64,000 nucleotides of DNA from positions 682,001 through 746,000 of the forward strand of contig NC_020168.2 of the NCBI RefSeq assembly GCF_000224145.3, read 5' to 3'. Both the position numbers and the translations under genes were made by a program. Shown here piece after piece: positions 11,428 to 25,900 of the stretch. Source of the DNA: Ciona intestinalis (lineage: Eukaryota > Chordata > Ascidiacea > Phlebobranchia > Cionidae). Positions within the stretch are counted from its first letter, which is position 1; each line of letters starts with the position of its first letter. The notes under the pieces are model-generated. The model had not been told where the DNA came from and made no database searches. It saw only the letters and a list, made by a program, of their open reading frames with translations.

Positions 11428-14400
11428 ATGATGAAAATATACTCTATTCTCGTGTTTGCTTGCTGCACACTTTGCGTAACAAGCTTTTCTACCAGAGATG
11501 TTCTTTCATCCGTGCAGGGTAAATGTGGTTTTGCATCTTACATTTATTGATTAATATATAGCCTATATTATATAAAATTGAAAAAATAAAGTTTAATTTA
11601 AAAAACGTTATTTATATGTTTAAACTGTCATATGCAGTCATAAATTGCCAGATTCTAGTTTCTACTTCATTTTTATTAAATACAAGTAAAGTTGTGTTGA
11701 TTTCTTGTTAGATTTTCTATCTTTAACACATATAATATATATATATGTTATATTTAAAGACGTTCTGAGGTCTCTTTCAGTTCCTCTTCATCTGGGTGAA
11801 TAAAACCCAATAAAAAACTTCATTTATATTTAGATTTCTCCAAAGAATCTGGATTACAGTGTTACGGTGCCCACAGGTCGTTGGAGAAATGCTTGGACCT
11901 TCAAAATCGATGTGCAACGGTTCAGTTCACCATCACATCTATGCAACCACACAGTAAAAACTTTACTCTGTTAATTAGTAATACCTTACTTAGTTAATTA
12001 ACTTTAGATACCTAACCTATTAGGCTTTATATAAGATTTTTAATTAATTTATAACAATCTGGATAACAGGTTTAAACCTTTAAAAATGAATAAGCTAGCC
12101 TATCTATCTTTTCCAAATAAATTATTTATGTAATTTGCATTAATTTTACGGCATTGGTAGGATGTATAGTAAAAAAACATTCTTAGGAAATGGCAGTTAC
12201 ATAAGATAAGAAGCAAAAAATCAACTGAATCAGTGAAAAACTCTTTTGTATGTATATATATATATAACTTATGTATGTCTAAGACCTTGATTTTAATGAT
12301 AATTTTAATTGCATAATGTCAACAATTCAAGTTTTCTGTGTTTAGAGTGTTCAGTGATAATATCTAAAAATGTTATTATCCTTTTAGTTCACCAAACCAC
12401 TTTTACCTGCGCTGATAATAGACTATGTGCGGATCCAAAAGCCTTCTGTGCACTTATGCAAAAAGAAATTGCACCAATACAGGTAGCTGGTTTGTATGAG
12501 ATTGTTTATTATTAGGCCCTTTGTTATTTATTACTATTATTTTACTACTCCCAATATTACTGTACATGTGGTATTGGATCATTTGACTTATATCAATTAT
12601 CATTTTCAAAAAGGAAACAACCTCAAATAAATAAATAATTTTAGCACTATATAATGTTTCAGCTATATAAACATAATGTTAAAGTATATAGATATTTATT
12701 TGTAATATATTTATATAAAAACTAAATAAATTAGTTATGTACATGTACTTTTCTTGTTATTAGATCGCGAACTGCTCTATGGCCTGCTGTTCAACTAACG
12801 GTTGCAATGCACCGACGGAGATGATCAATAATGATGTAGAAGTGGAAGGTAAGATGTTATTTTAAAATTGTGGAAATGCTAAGTTAAATTTAGAAATCCA
12901 ATTCCTTAAATTTACACCACAGAATTAATTTTATTTAAGCATGGTTTAATGTAAGTGTAGCCTGTATGATAAAATTGTGGCAACATTTATAACATAATGC
13001 AATAAATATTTGATTGATATTGTTGCAAAAAGTTATAACATACAGTGGTGTGGGGGAAGATGGGACACCTTTTAACATGATTTTCTCGACCTATTTAATA
13101 GTAAACAATGAACATTCAAAGAATTATAAAACCGTATCCCCACTCCAATAGACCGTTGTTAATTGTTTAAAACACGATCAGGATATTTTGATATTATGTG
13201 CTAAAGGTGTCCCATCTTTTCCCACCCTACTGTACATATATGTGGCAATAAAAATATTTTATTGTCTTAATGTCCCATTCCATGTATTGTGTAATGTGGT
13301 ATAATGTTGCTTTCATCTGTTTCATTGCAACATACTGCGGTAAACAACATTAATATTTTGAATCTGTTGCGATACAGAATAAAATAGTCCCATTGTAGTT
13401 TTGTATCCTGTGGTTGAAGTAAATTTCTACATAAACATTGGTTAAGTTCAATGTGACTTTTTGTAATTTCATAAATTTTCAATTTTCTGTTTTTTTAGAG
13501 CGTAATTTATTCAAGGGTTGGCAAATAGAACACGGCAAGCAATATATAAACCAAGAAGAAGCAGAAAAACGATTTCAAATCTTTAGTAAATCGCTTAAGA
13601 CAATCAAAGAGTTTAACAACAGAGTGGATAGAACTTGGGAAAGTAAGTTAAACAAACAAAATTTAATTACCAGATAAAGCAGCTTTCCCTTTTGTGCGGC
13701 ATTTCTAAATATAGAATGTTGGCAATTGGTTTGACCTATTGTTCATGTTTTGGCACTTATTGTGTGACTTCCCGATTACAATGTTGTGTGTTCATGGTGG
13801 CTACGAAGGAAACAAACATCAAGTTATTGATGAATTGGTTATGTTTTGTTACCATTTGGAATTGTGGACTTTTCTTTGTTTAAATAAATATCTCTTTTCT
13901 TTACATTAAATAACTTAATCTGCTTGTATTCTACCTATTTTCAGTACTCTTAAAATTTTAAATAAATAGTTTCTAAAATATGTCTTCTGGCATTGTCACA
14001 GTGAACGGCAATTAACAGCACAAAGTTCTAGTATTTACTACACTAGTGCATAGTGCGTCAAAAACTTTGATAGGAAAACACTTACCAGAAAGATCAATTT
14101 ACAAAATAAGTGTAAAGTGCTTCACCGCAGTGCCCCTTTTTGTAATAAATACATTTATATATATTTTCAAAATATTCGTGACCCTTTCCCTCCTTTCCAG
14201 TGGGTTTGAATGAATTTTCCGACCGAACTTTTGAAGAGTTTGCCTCCATACGCTTGATGATGCCACAGAACTGTAGTGCTACCAAAGGAAACCATGTTAG
14301 TCTTGGGTTTGAACCACCAGCACAGATTAACTGTTTAGAGAAAGGAAACTTTGTAACTGCAGTCAAGAATCAGGTATATTGTGTTAATTTTGTTAATATT

Positions 14401-17400
14401 GCGTTTGTTGTATTCTCTAAATTTTGGTTGGAAACAAAACACAAAATTATAAAAAAAAGTCCTTGGGTAAAACAGGTCAGTTGCTTCAACCCAGTGTCCC
14501 CTCATGGTTTGCAGCCAAAATGGCCAAAAAATGAAAATACCCATCCAGAAAAGTGACATATGGTAAACACTGAGCGGGCACGAGGTGTATGAAACTGAAA
14601 CTTGTGTAATAACAACTGTCACTTCCTCATCACGCGAGGACAAATAAGTTCCTTCATGTTAAATTCGTTCCACCTCCAGGGCTCGTGTGGGAGTTGTTGG
14701 ACCTTCTCCACCACAGGATGTTTAGAATCGGCCACAGCAATCCACAAGGAAGGCAACCCACTCGTTAGTTTGTCGGAACAACAACTTGTAGATTGTGCGC
14801 AAGCGTTTAATGATCATGGATGTAATGGGTAAGCATTTGAAATTATTATGTTACTTCTGCCACCAGGCATAATGTAAATAATATTTTAATGGCTTATCGG
14901 GTATGAAAAACCTAGTGTATATTCTTTGCCGGATGGCGACAAATGTCGGAAATAAGTTATGTTTTTTATACCAGATAAGCCGTTGAAAAAATATTGAAAT
15001 TCTTACACTGTTATATTGTTATTTAATAATCCTTTTTATGTATTAAATAAAGGCAACAAATAAATTGTGCGAAAGTCAAATAATTTACCCAACATTTCTA
15101 TCTTCCTTACAAACAGAGGTTTACCGAGCCAAGCATTTGAATACATCCATTATAACAAAGGTTTGATGACAGAAGCTGATTATCCATACCAGGGTGTGGT
15201 AAGTGTCATTTTTTACATTTGTAGTGAATCTTTTTAAATGCAGTTACACTTAATAATCTGTAGTTGTCAAACATAAAGAACCTGTTTGATTAATACTTAA
15301 TCTAATTTGACTCTAGTTTTTATAGACAGTAGACAACTAAACCTGGTAAACCAATTTTAAAATGCAAAATTGCAATGCTAAATTAAAAAAAAAAAAAAAT
15401 CTTAGATTTCACATATAACTGTAATATGTAAGCACTCTAATGTAACGCATTTGGTAGTGAATATGCTTACATAAACTCCTTGTGATAAAGAAATACGGAT
15501 TTAACACAGTAGCTGTTTTATATTGACAGGATGGTAAATGTCACTTTGTTGCAAGCAAGGCATCAGCGTTTGTAAAACAGATTGTCAATATTACCAAGGT
15601 ATTTATACAGCAGTGTCTACATACCTAACCAACATTTTTTAAGATAATTTAAATTTGTTACAATTATATATTTTTTACTCTACTTGAGTAAGGTCCTACA
15701 GTGAAGCATGACACGGGGCTAATATGTAGGGCCAGAATTGACCCATTAGCCCTATACTTATTTTAATAAAATAAAATCACAGTACAAAAAGAGTGGTACA
15801 CCATACTAATTTAAGGCTTGTGAGGTTGTGACCTTCAAAGAATTACTAAATTAATTGACTCCACCTAGAATTTGCTGCACTGTATTAGTCAGTAAACATT
15901 ACAACAAAGGAGTTATTAAACTTTGATGAATATACTGAACGGAACACATAGGTCTTTCATGAAAAACATAAAATCTGTTAAATAAAAAAATAAAGATTCT
16001 TTCTTGGTATGTTGCTATTTTTTATTGTTTTTCTTCTCAAGGGAAATGAGGATGGGATTAAAGAAGCTGTTGGTTTGTTGAACCCAGTCAGTATCGCATT
16101 CGATGTTGCTAAGGATTTCAGACATTATAAAAGTGGGGTCTATTCAAGGTGATTCTTTATTTAATTGAATAAAATTACTAAATGAACAACTTTGCAGTTG
16201 GCTTTTTTCTGTATGAATAAAGTTACGGAACTTCCAATTTTAGGTTTAAAGTTTTAATACGTTTAAAATAGATAGGTTTAACATAAAAAGAAGCATAGTT
16301 CCTGGCTTCCAGCTTGGTGCTATAGCTATATAACCTCCTTGGTTAAAGCAATTGCATCATGTTCAAAGGTGCCAGACTCGATACTTGTTGTTGCTCCCAT
16401 TGTGGGTGTTGGCGTATGCGTCTTTAGGCAAGACTCTTAAAGTAGCTCATTGTTCTAAACTAGTGATTTCTTATTGGTTGTCCAAATTCTCAGCCACACC
16501 AGAAAAAAAACAAAAACAAAAACCATCACCCAAAGCCATTTGTTACAACAATCCAACTAAAACTAAATTGTAAATTATCGGCCGGACAAACTTATTTTGT
16601 TGCAACTTTATTTCTACAGCACACTTTGTGGCAATAAAGCAAGTGAAGTGAACCACGCAGTGTTGGCGGTGGGTTACGGCTACACTAGTAATGGTCAGGA
16701 TTATTGGCTGGTGAAGAACTCATGGGGACCACAGTGGGGTATTAATGGGTAAGTCTCTCATTTATAGAAGTAACACTAGGGTATTCTGTTACTTGTGCTA
16801 GCAGGCATCCTATAAATAATATATTAGTAACACTAGGGGTGCGTGACATGTCAAGTTATTAGTTGCATCATATATTTTAGAACCAAGTTTTAAGCCTAAA
16901 ACAGCTTTTACCCTGCTGTTACCTGACTATAGAAACAACCATTATTTGGTGGGTTACTGATATCATATGATTTACAACCCAGTTTTAAGCCTGCAACAAC
17001 CTTTACCATGCTGTTAGGTGACTATAGAAACAAGCTTAGTCAAAGTATATTACGTTTGCCACATTAATCAATAATGAGGTTCCCTGGATGTAATACTATA
17101 AGTGTAACTGTATTTTAACAATGGCACACAATATTTTGCTAAACACTAAAAAACACGTGACCTATAGTAACAAGATTATATTTGTAGTGAATCTGCAGTT
17201 ACACTCATTAATCTGTAGTTGTCAAACATAAAGAACCTGTTTGATTAATACTTAATCTAATTTGACTCTAGTTTTTATAGACAGTAGACAACTAAACCTG
17301 GTAAACCAATTTTAAAATGCAAAATTGCAATGCTAAGGTTTCCCTGGATGTAATACTATTCCCTGGATGTAATACTATAAGTGTAACTGTATTTTAACAA

Positions 17401-17782
17401 TGGCACACAATATTTTGCTAAACAGTAAAAAACACGTGACCTATAGTAACAAGATTATATTACTAGTTACTCTGATTAGTTACTCTGATGAACAGTTAAC
17501 ACCTCTCAGGTTCTCTCTCTAACTTTATATACTGAATTGTTTATTATTGGTTTTGTTGAAGCCAATACATTTATCCTAGTCATATTTTTAAATTAACTGA
17601 TTTTTGGAATAATGTAAGTTTAATTTGTTTTATAATATGCAAACTACTACACATGCCTTGAAAGATAATATTATATTATCCTATATTTAATTTGTTTAAA
17701 TTATTGCAGATATTTCAAAATAGAAAGGGGTTCTAACATGTGTGGTCTTGCTGATTGTGCTTCGTATCCTGTGATCGTGTAA
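11428..17782 (+). CDS. CTSH: Cathepsin H with N-terminal Ly6/uPAR (LU) domain
   Basis: Twelve exons join in phase to 438 residues: 11428-11518, 11834-11953, 12388-12482, 12764-12848, 13499-13642, 14201-14373, 14680-14828, 15117-15198, 15530-15598, 16042-16148, 16620-16748, 17710-17782. Vertebrate CTSH is about 335. Residues 1-20 or so are a signal peptide. Exons 2-4 encode an LU-type domain with ten cysteines, starting LQCYG and closing [12 protein letters not shown]. Then come an I29 propeptide (exons 5-6), the cathepsin H mini-chain signature PQNCSAT and a papain domain with the oxyanion Gln (KNQ), Cys ([10 protein letters not shown]), His ([10 protein letters not shown]) and Asn (NSWGPQWG). 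Residues align with CTSH to the C-terminus CASYP. Expected role: lysosomal or secreted aminopeptidase. The usual VDWR before KKGNF reads INCL. A separate upstream LU gene is unlikely: no stop or GPI tail follows exon 4, and exon 5 has no signal peptide. Confidence 0.88.
13043..13234. mobile_element. MITE, family A, cathepsin intron 4
   Basis: The left end is GTGTGGGGGAAGATGGGACA and the right end is GGTGTCCCATCTTTTCCCAC followed by CCTACTGTA. It lies in the intron that separates the LU exons from the propeptide exons. Confidence 0.85.
14550..14662 (+). mobile_element. Composite SINE tail fragment
   Basis: It has the tail block of the window's tRNA-headed SINE (GAGGTGTATGAAAC, TAATAACAACTGTCACTTCC, CACGCGAGGACAAATAAGTT). 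It is in the intron just upstream of the active-site Cys exon. Confidence 0.7.
14850..14998. mobile_element. Third palindromic element family (long inverted repeats)
   Basis: The left arm contains AATGGCTTATCGGGTATGAA and the right arm contains TTATACCAGATAAGCCGTTG, in inverse orientation around a short centre (TGCCGGATGGCGACAAATGT). Related copies lie at about 17800-18025 and 26203-26515. It is a MITE-like foldback unrelated in sequence to families A and B. Confidence 0.6.
15218..15382 (+). repeat. Intronic block copied to 17181-17337
   Basis: About 160 bp, including AATCTGTAGTTGTCAAACAT and TTTTATAGACAGTAGACAAC, recur almost unchanged 2 kb downstream in another intron of the same gene. Confidence 0.85.
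17077..17461 (+). repeat. Duplicated blocks in last cathepsin intron
   Basis: A block (TCCCTGGATGTAATACTATA through CACGTGACCTATAGTAACAA) occurs at 17085-17180 and again at 17341-17460. The copy of the 15.2-kb block lies between the two. Tandem duplication followed by insertion, or a template-switch event, would explain the order. Confidence 0.8.
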
Positions 17783-19929
<2,147 letters not shown>

Positions 19930-22900
19930 TCACACTTCAGTGATGAAGTTTGGGATATCAAGACCAGAAAGCAAGGTGAGGCATCCACCGTGGTAGAAGG
20001 GGTTTGCTGCTGCACATAAAGGTTGTTCAAACGCCTCAACCATGTACGTATGCATGATCTCCTTGTTTACGCAATCAACAAACTTTACAAGACCTAAAGT
20101 AAATTGTTAATAACACCTGCCAGTACATTGTTGACTACTTACACTATTGAATGAATAAATGTAACATGTTTATTCTAGCATGCAGGACAAATCAGCGATA
20201 TAACAAGAGTGTTCTGTTTCATACACCTAGTGTCTGCTTATTAGTTATCTATCTACTCACTCCAGTTTCAAATGTAACTTTCTGGGTGTTTTTCTGAAGA
20301 GTTTTTTTGTTTATGACTTGTTTATGACAAACAATTCCGTTAACCCATTGAGTGACAACTGAGTTTAAGATCCTATTATGATTTATAAAATATGGTTGTT
20401 AATGTACTGACCTGCTTCATAATTAATAAAGATTCCAACTCGTTTCAAGTAAGCAAGTGAATTGCTCAACTTTGGTATTATTTCAACAGCTTCACCCGCA
20501 TGCCGCACCTTGTAAAAAAGTTTGGTTAGAAATTAGAATTACTACTTTTAAAAAATTGTTTTGTTTTTTACACCTCGTGCTCACTTACAAGCTACAGTGT
20601 ATGTAACTTTGTGTGTGATATTTTCATGTAAATGTAGGATTAGCACTTTTACCAATATGCCTATACTTTTCGTTTCAAATCATATACATTAACACAAAGC
20701 ATTAAGGAGTAAGTTGGAACATTTTAAATAAAGCAACATTGCCTACAAGTTTAAAAAAAGCATTCAGATTTTCTAAAAACCCGAACACCAAGTCCTACAG
20801 TCATACACTATGTTCACTTTTCTCAACTAAACAATTGCATAAAATGAAATCCAATTTTTATAAAAATAATATATTTTCTTGCTTAAAAAATAAAATAAAC
20901 CTAAAAGTTTATGTATTTTGCATAAGAATATATTGAATTAAAACAGCGCATTTACTTTATATTCAAATCTTGCAGGATTGTAATGCAAGATCCATGATGA
21001 GTTGTTACTTCCCAACCAACTATTACGAGGCACTCCTCTATATGCAACACCTACTGCCCAACCATCTCTGTTCACCTGGACTTCCCAGTAATGCCTAAGT
21101 AAATAACAGTTTGTATTCTACAATAAACTATACATAAATTCCAAGTACAAATGATAGCCATTAGATCTCATGTTTAGGCCATGGTTGGCTCGGACACTCA
21201 TTTGTGACCACTGGGTTGAAGCTATCCCGAACCACTCAGTATTGAGTAAAAATAACTATTTGTATTTAGTTCTACACCAGACTATACAATCACTCCAATT
21301 TCCAAAGATGACCATAGAAAATACAATGGTTTAAATATGAAATATTAAACCTTATTCCATTTTATGTGGGTGAGGTCTTATAACATGTCATGTCATGGAA
21401 GCTAAGAATTAGGCTAGAATTGACATATTGCCCAGAAACCCAGGGTGCTACAACCAGTTTGTGTCTTTCCCGAGAACACATATGCCTGACAGTATCGAAC
21501 ATAAATAACTATAAGTGGAATAACAAAAATTGTTAAAATAACACACTACCTTCCAGAATAAAATGAAATATTTCCCAAAACATTGAGAGCGAAAGTAAAA
21601 CGCGATGGAGACTTGGGACTTGCGTTGTTGTAATCATCCCCCGGGTAGAAAACACTCTTTGCATCAGGTGACAATTTTAGTTTCACATGAGCGGTGTTCA
21701 CATCGAAACTGAAGTTTGCTGGTGCTGTAGAAAATATATTTTAATTATGCTCTGCTTTGTTTAAAATATGAATATGATTTGTAAAACAGTTTGTATGATG
21801 CAGGGTTATGTTGACAATTTGCAGTGGTTGCAGCAACCCCTGGATTTTTTAATTATAGAAGCAAATTCTTCCTAAAATAGAATAAAACTTACTTAGGCTA
21901 AAAAGGTATACTTTAGCCTCTGCAAAAAAAATGTTACTGGCTTAAAACTCACGTTAAAACGGTTTGATTTTAGTTTACAATATATCACAAATTTAACTAA
22001 TCTTCGAAAACAGTAATGAAGACCAGAACAATTAATACAACAAAAGAAGTAATTACCTTAAAGTGGTAAATAAAATCGTGGCTGCTAAACTCACAATACA
22101 TTATAGACTAACTCAAATTAAGTATTTAACTAAAACAAATCAAAATGTAATTAAAATGAAATTGTTCTTACATTGTTTGGTTTTAAATATTGCACAAGGG
22201 CTCCAACTTGTGTTTGTTTCATCATTTGAATGACGAACGTTTACTGTGACTTCTACATTTGATGGCAACTCATGTATTACATAACTTGTAGCAGTCACAT
22301 TTTCTTTACTTCTGCAAATAAAATTATGTTCAATATAACAATTGTTGTTAGCTGCTAATTTCCTTTTTTTGTTTTAATTAAATCCATCTTAAATTCAGTA
22401 AAGAAATAAAGGAATTTTATCTTAACGAAGACATAAATAAAACTTCTGTTTAATACAATTATCTTTGGTGACATATTTCAGGTAACAAAATGTACAAGCT
22501 TACTTTTCAATTGTCTTATCTTTAATTTATACGACCACTTCAACCCATATTCACTTTCACAGTTAGCACAGCATGTCCACCGAACGGTTAATGAAGTTTT
22601 TGTGATGTCATCATCAGATTGAGCAGCCAGTATTGCAGGAGGGATCATCTTACATTTGTTACCTATAACAGGTAAAATAAATCTTTAAATATATTCTTTT
22701 GGGGCTGTACTTTGATCTTACATTTATCGTTGGTGGTTGTACCGTTTCTCTCCACTTTCAATTCTTTACCTTGTAGAATTAAACAATTAACTTATTTATG
22801 TGGTTTGATATTTTATTATAAAATTCTTGTTTAGTTATAGTTGGAAAGGGACATAAAACATAATGAATTTGAATTTGTATGAAAATATTGCTTTGGAAAC

Positions 22901-25900
22901 CTTTTGGATTGTAGTTTTATAACATGAATAAATGTAACTTCTTTATCCTACAACAGACTTTATTACATGCGTGTTCCGTTTTATACACCTTGTGTACATA
23001 TGTATTGTGATTAGCCTTTGCATTTTTTCATTATTTTAATCTATGACAGACAATTACAAATTAAACAATCTATAAACTTATAAAGAAACACAGAGTTAAA
23101 GCAATTGCTATTAAGTGTCTTACTGTAAGTAAATATATTTTGTACAGAACAACCAATTTACCCCGAACTGATTGAAATTGAATGTTTTGTATGAGTTTAG
23201 ATATTGCTTCCAGATTAATACGAGATGGTGAATCACTTGCAATGTTGAGATCGGCTGTTGGAAGATCATTCGCCGATAGCAAACTGCATCGATATTAAGT
23301 TAGTTATGGGATATTGATTAATAAACTTGGTGAGATTCTACTTTAACTATCATACTATGGAAGAAAAGATATAATGATTGTTATAATGATAAATGTATAC
23401 TACTCTGGAGTAAGATGGATATTACCCAATAATATCTTATATTTTTAATTGTGTTTTTACAATTAATAAACCACTATTAAAGTCTTGAGAATAAAGTTAT
23501 ATGGTTCTGTAAATATTCTTTGTTCCCTACTAATTTGGGCAGTAAAGGCGAAAAAAACATGGTCTATCTTATATACCATGATCATATATAAAAAGACAAC
23601 ATTAATAATGAGTTCGTCCTCGTAAATATGTCATTGCAACATTATCATTTTACCGTTGTTTAAACTCCCGAACAGCATTTTCCCTCATGCTCTCCCCAGA
23701 CTCATTCCGGAGTCGCTTGGCAAAGTTCAAAATCCCGGAAACCATCTTAATGTTTCCTCGACAAATGTCCGATTGTCCTCGGATTTTCTCGCCAACCTCA
23801 ACACTTTGTCTCTGCGACAAAATAAAGTTGAGTAAAGGTTTAAGTATTTTATATTAACACTAAATTGTCTAAGGTTATTATTTTATCTTTATTGTGTTTT
23901 TTTACTCTAAACCCTAGCCAAAAAAATGGGTTGTAGTACCATTGGTGTTGATAACATGCCAACCTATGCATAAGTTTCAGGTGTCATAGCGCTATGTTGT
24001 GAGACCTCATCCATGCAGAATGGAATGTTTCAATATTTCATATTAACCCAGGTTAAAAATGGATTCTAATTAAGTTGGAGTAAATTGTTCATACCTTAAG
24101 CAACCTTTGAAGTTCTGACTGTTTCTGATGCAAAAGTGAAATTAAATTGGAGAAATCTCGAACCAGTTGAGTTTCCTGTTGAGATGCTACATTCTGTTTA
24201 AAAAACAATATATATTATAACCTGTTGAATAAAATACAATTTAATATGAAATAATAAAGTATTTAAAATGTAACTTATTTATAGATATGTGAATGGGAAA
24301 CGATAGTTGTTACAACATGGGTGTTCTGTTTCATACTCCTCGTGCTCGCTTATGAGATATCACATTTATGTAACTTTGAATCAAGTTATACACCGACCCA
24401 CTCAAGTTATAAACTGACTTGACAACATAAGCAGTTCCATTATTAGTAAAATGTTTAACAATATAAAGCATTACGGCTTGTGCATTTTAATATACTGTTA
24501 TTATTAAACGATAAATACTTCGTTAGCTTTCAGCTGGCCTTGCAGCACATCCAGATTTTGTTTATTCTCTTTAAACCGAGATTCCAAAATACAGATTTGA
24601 TCAGCGATGTAATCTCGAAAAACTCCGACGACTTGTAAGAAAAAATCCTGAATAAAAGAAATTTATATTTACAAAATAAGTTGGAATAAATGTGAAGATC
24701 AAATATGGAGCTGAATATGGAAATAAGATCATACATAGGGGTGAGTGTAAGTTGTATTAGGCCCCTATATGGTGAATATTTGGGTTTTATGGGATTAGCA
24801 GTCGCTTTTATTCAAAACTTCTACTGCAGTACTTTTACCCCTAGCGTGTTTTTAACGACTGTTATTTTGCTTTGAATTCCTTTCTTTTCGTGGTTTCATT
24901 TGATTTTCCCTACTGTATTTGAAGAGATAATTCAGTTTGTAGAAAAGCACAAGAGTTCCATCATCTCAGTAGTAAATCAAAATGGGATTTTGAACCAAAG
25001 GGGGGATGTTTTATTCCTACCTAATCAACATATTAGAATATCTATGGTTAAAACTAGTCAAACTAAAAAATGAAGCTTAGTTTGATTAAAAAATTTCACT
25101 TTTATTTTAAATTTTACTTTGTTTTTTTTATTGGTTGTTGTGGTGGTTGGATGAGTTAGTTTTGTCAAATATGTTCAAAAATAACTGTAACAGTAACGTC
25201 AAAAACAGAGCTATGTTGAGATATCATGATAAAAATTTATTTAGAGCACAAATCAAGATCAAGTTTACGTCTGGTGGTTTAGTGGTTTAAAGATAACATT
25301 GCGGTGAGTCGTAAGATACCATTACGCATATAAACGATCCTGGCTGCAATAGAAACGGCGCCATACATGTACTCTAATGACGTCACTGTAACCATGGTAA
25401 CAAGGTAGGCGCTGCATTATTAATGCCAACTCTGTTGATCATCCTGTTTGAATGCGCCTTACAGGGAGCGACGTGGGATAATCGACTTTATTGGTATCGG
25501 GCTTGACTTTTATTGACGCAAACGAGTAAATTATAAGCGGCAGTAAATATGACAGCAATGGCTTTTTTCTAATTTAAGATAATTAAGATATCATTTGTCT
25601 GGCTACTGCTACAACAGTCAGCAGTTTGTAGTAAAAGCAAACTTATAAAATCAATAGGTTGGGGTAAGATGGTCCATGTTTTCATTCAGTTTTATCGTCC
25701 TATTTGGTCGTAAACACAAAAAATACAGAATTAATAACCGTATCCTTAGCGTTGTTAATTGTTGAAAACACTTTTAAAAATATGGGATGTTAGGTACAAA
25801 CATTACCTATCTTACCCCACAGTACTATAAACGAAACGTTGCGGCGCATATATAACCATACTTCATGAACGAGTGCAAATTAACCCGCGCTGCGATCGAA

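Noticed and set aside
14335-14643. Antisense 102-codon frame across a cathepsin intron
   Set aside because: It covers intron and SINE sequence opposite a real exon and has no features of its own.
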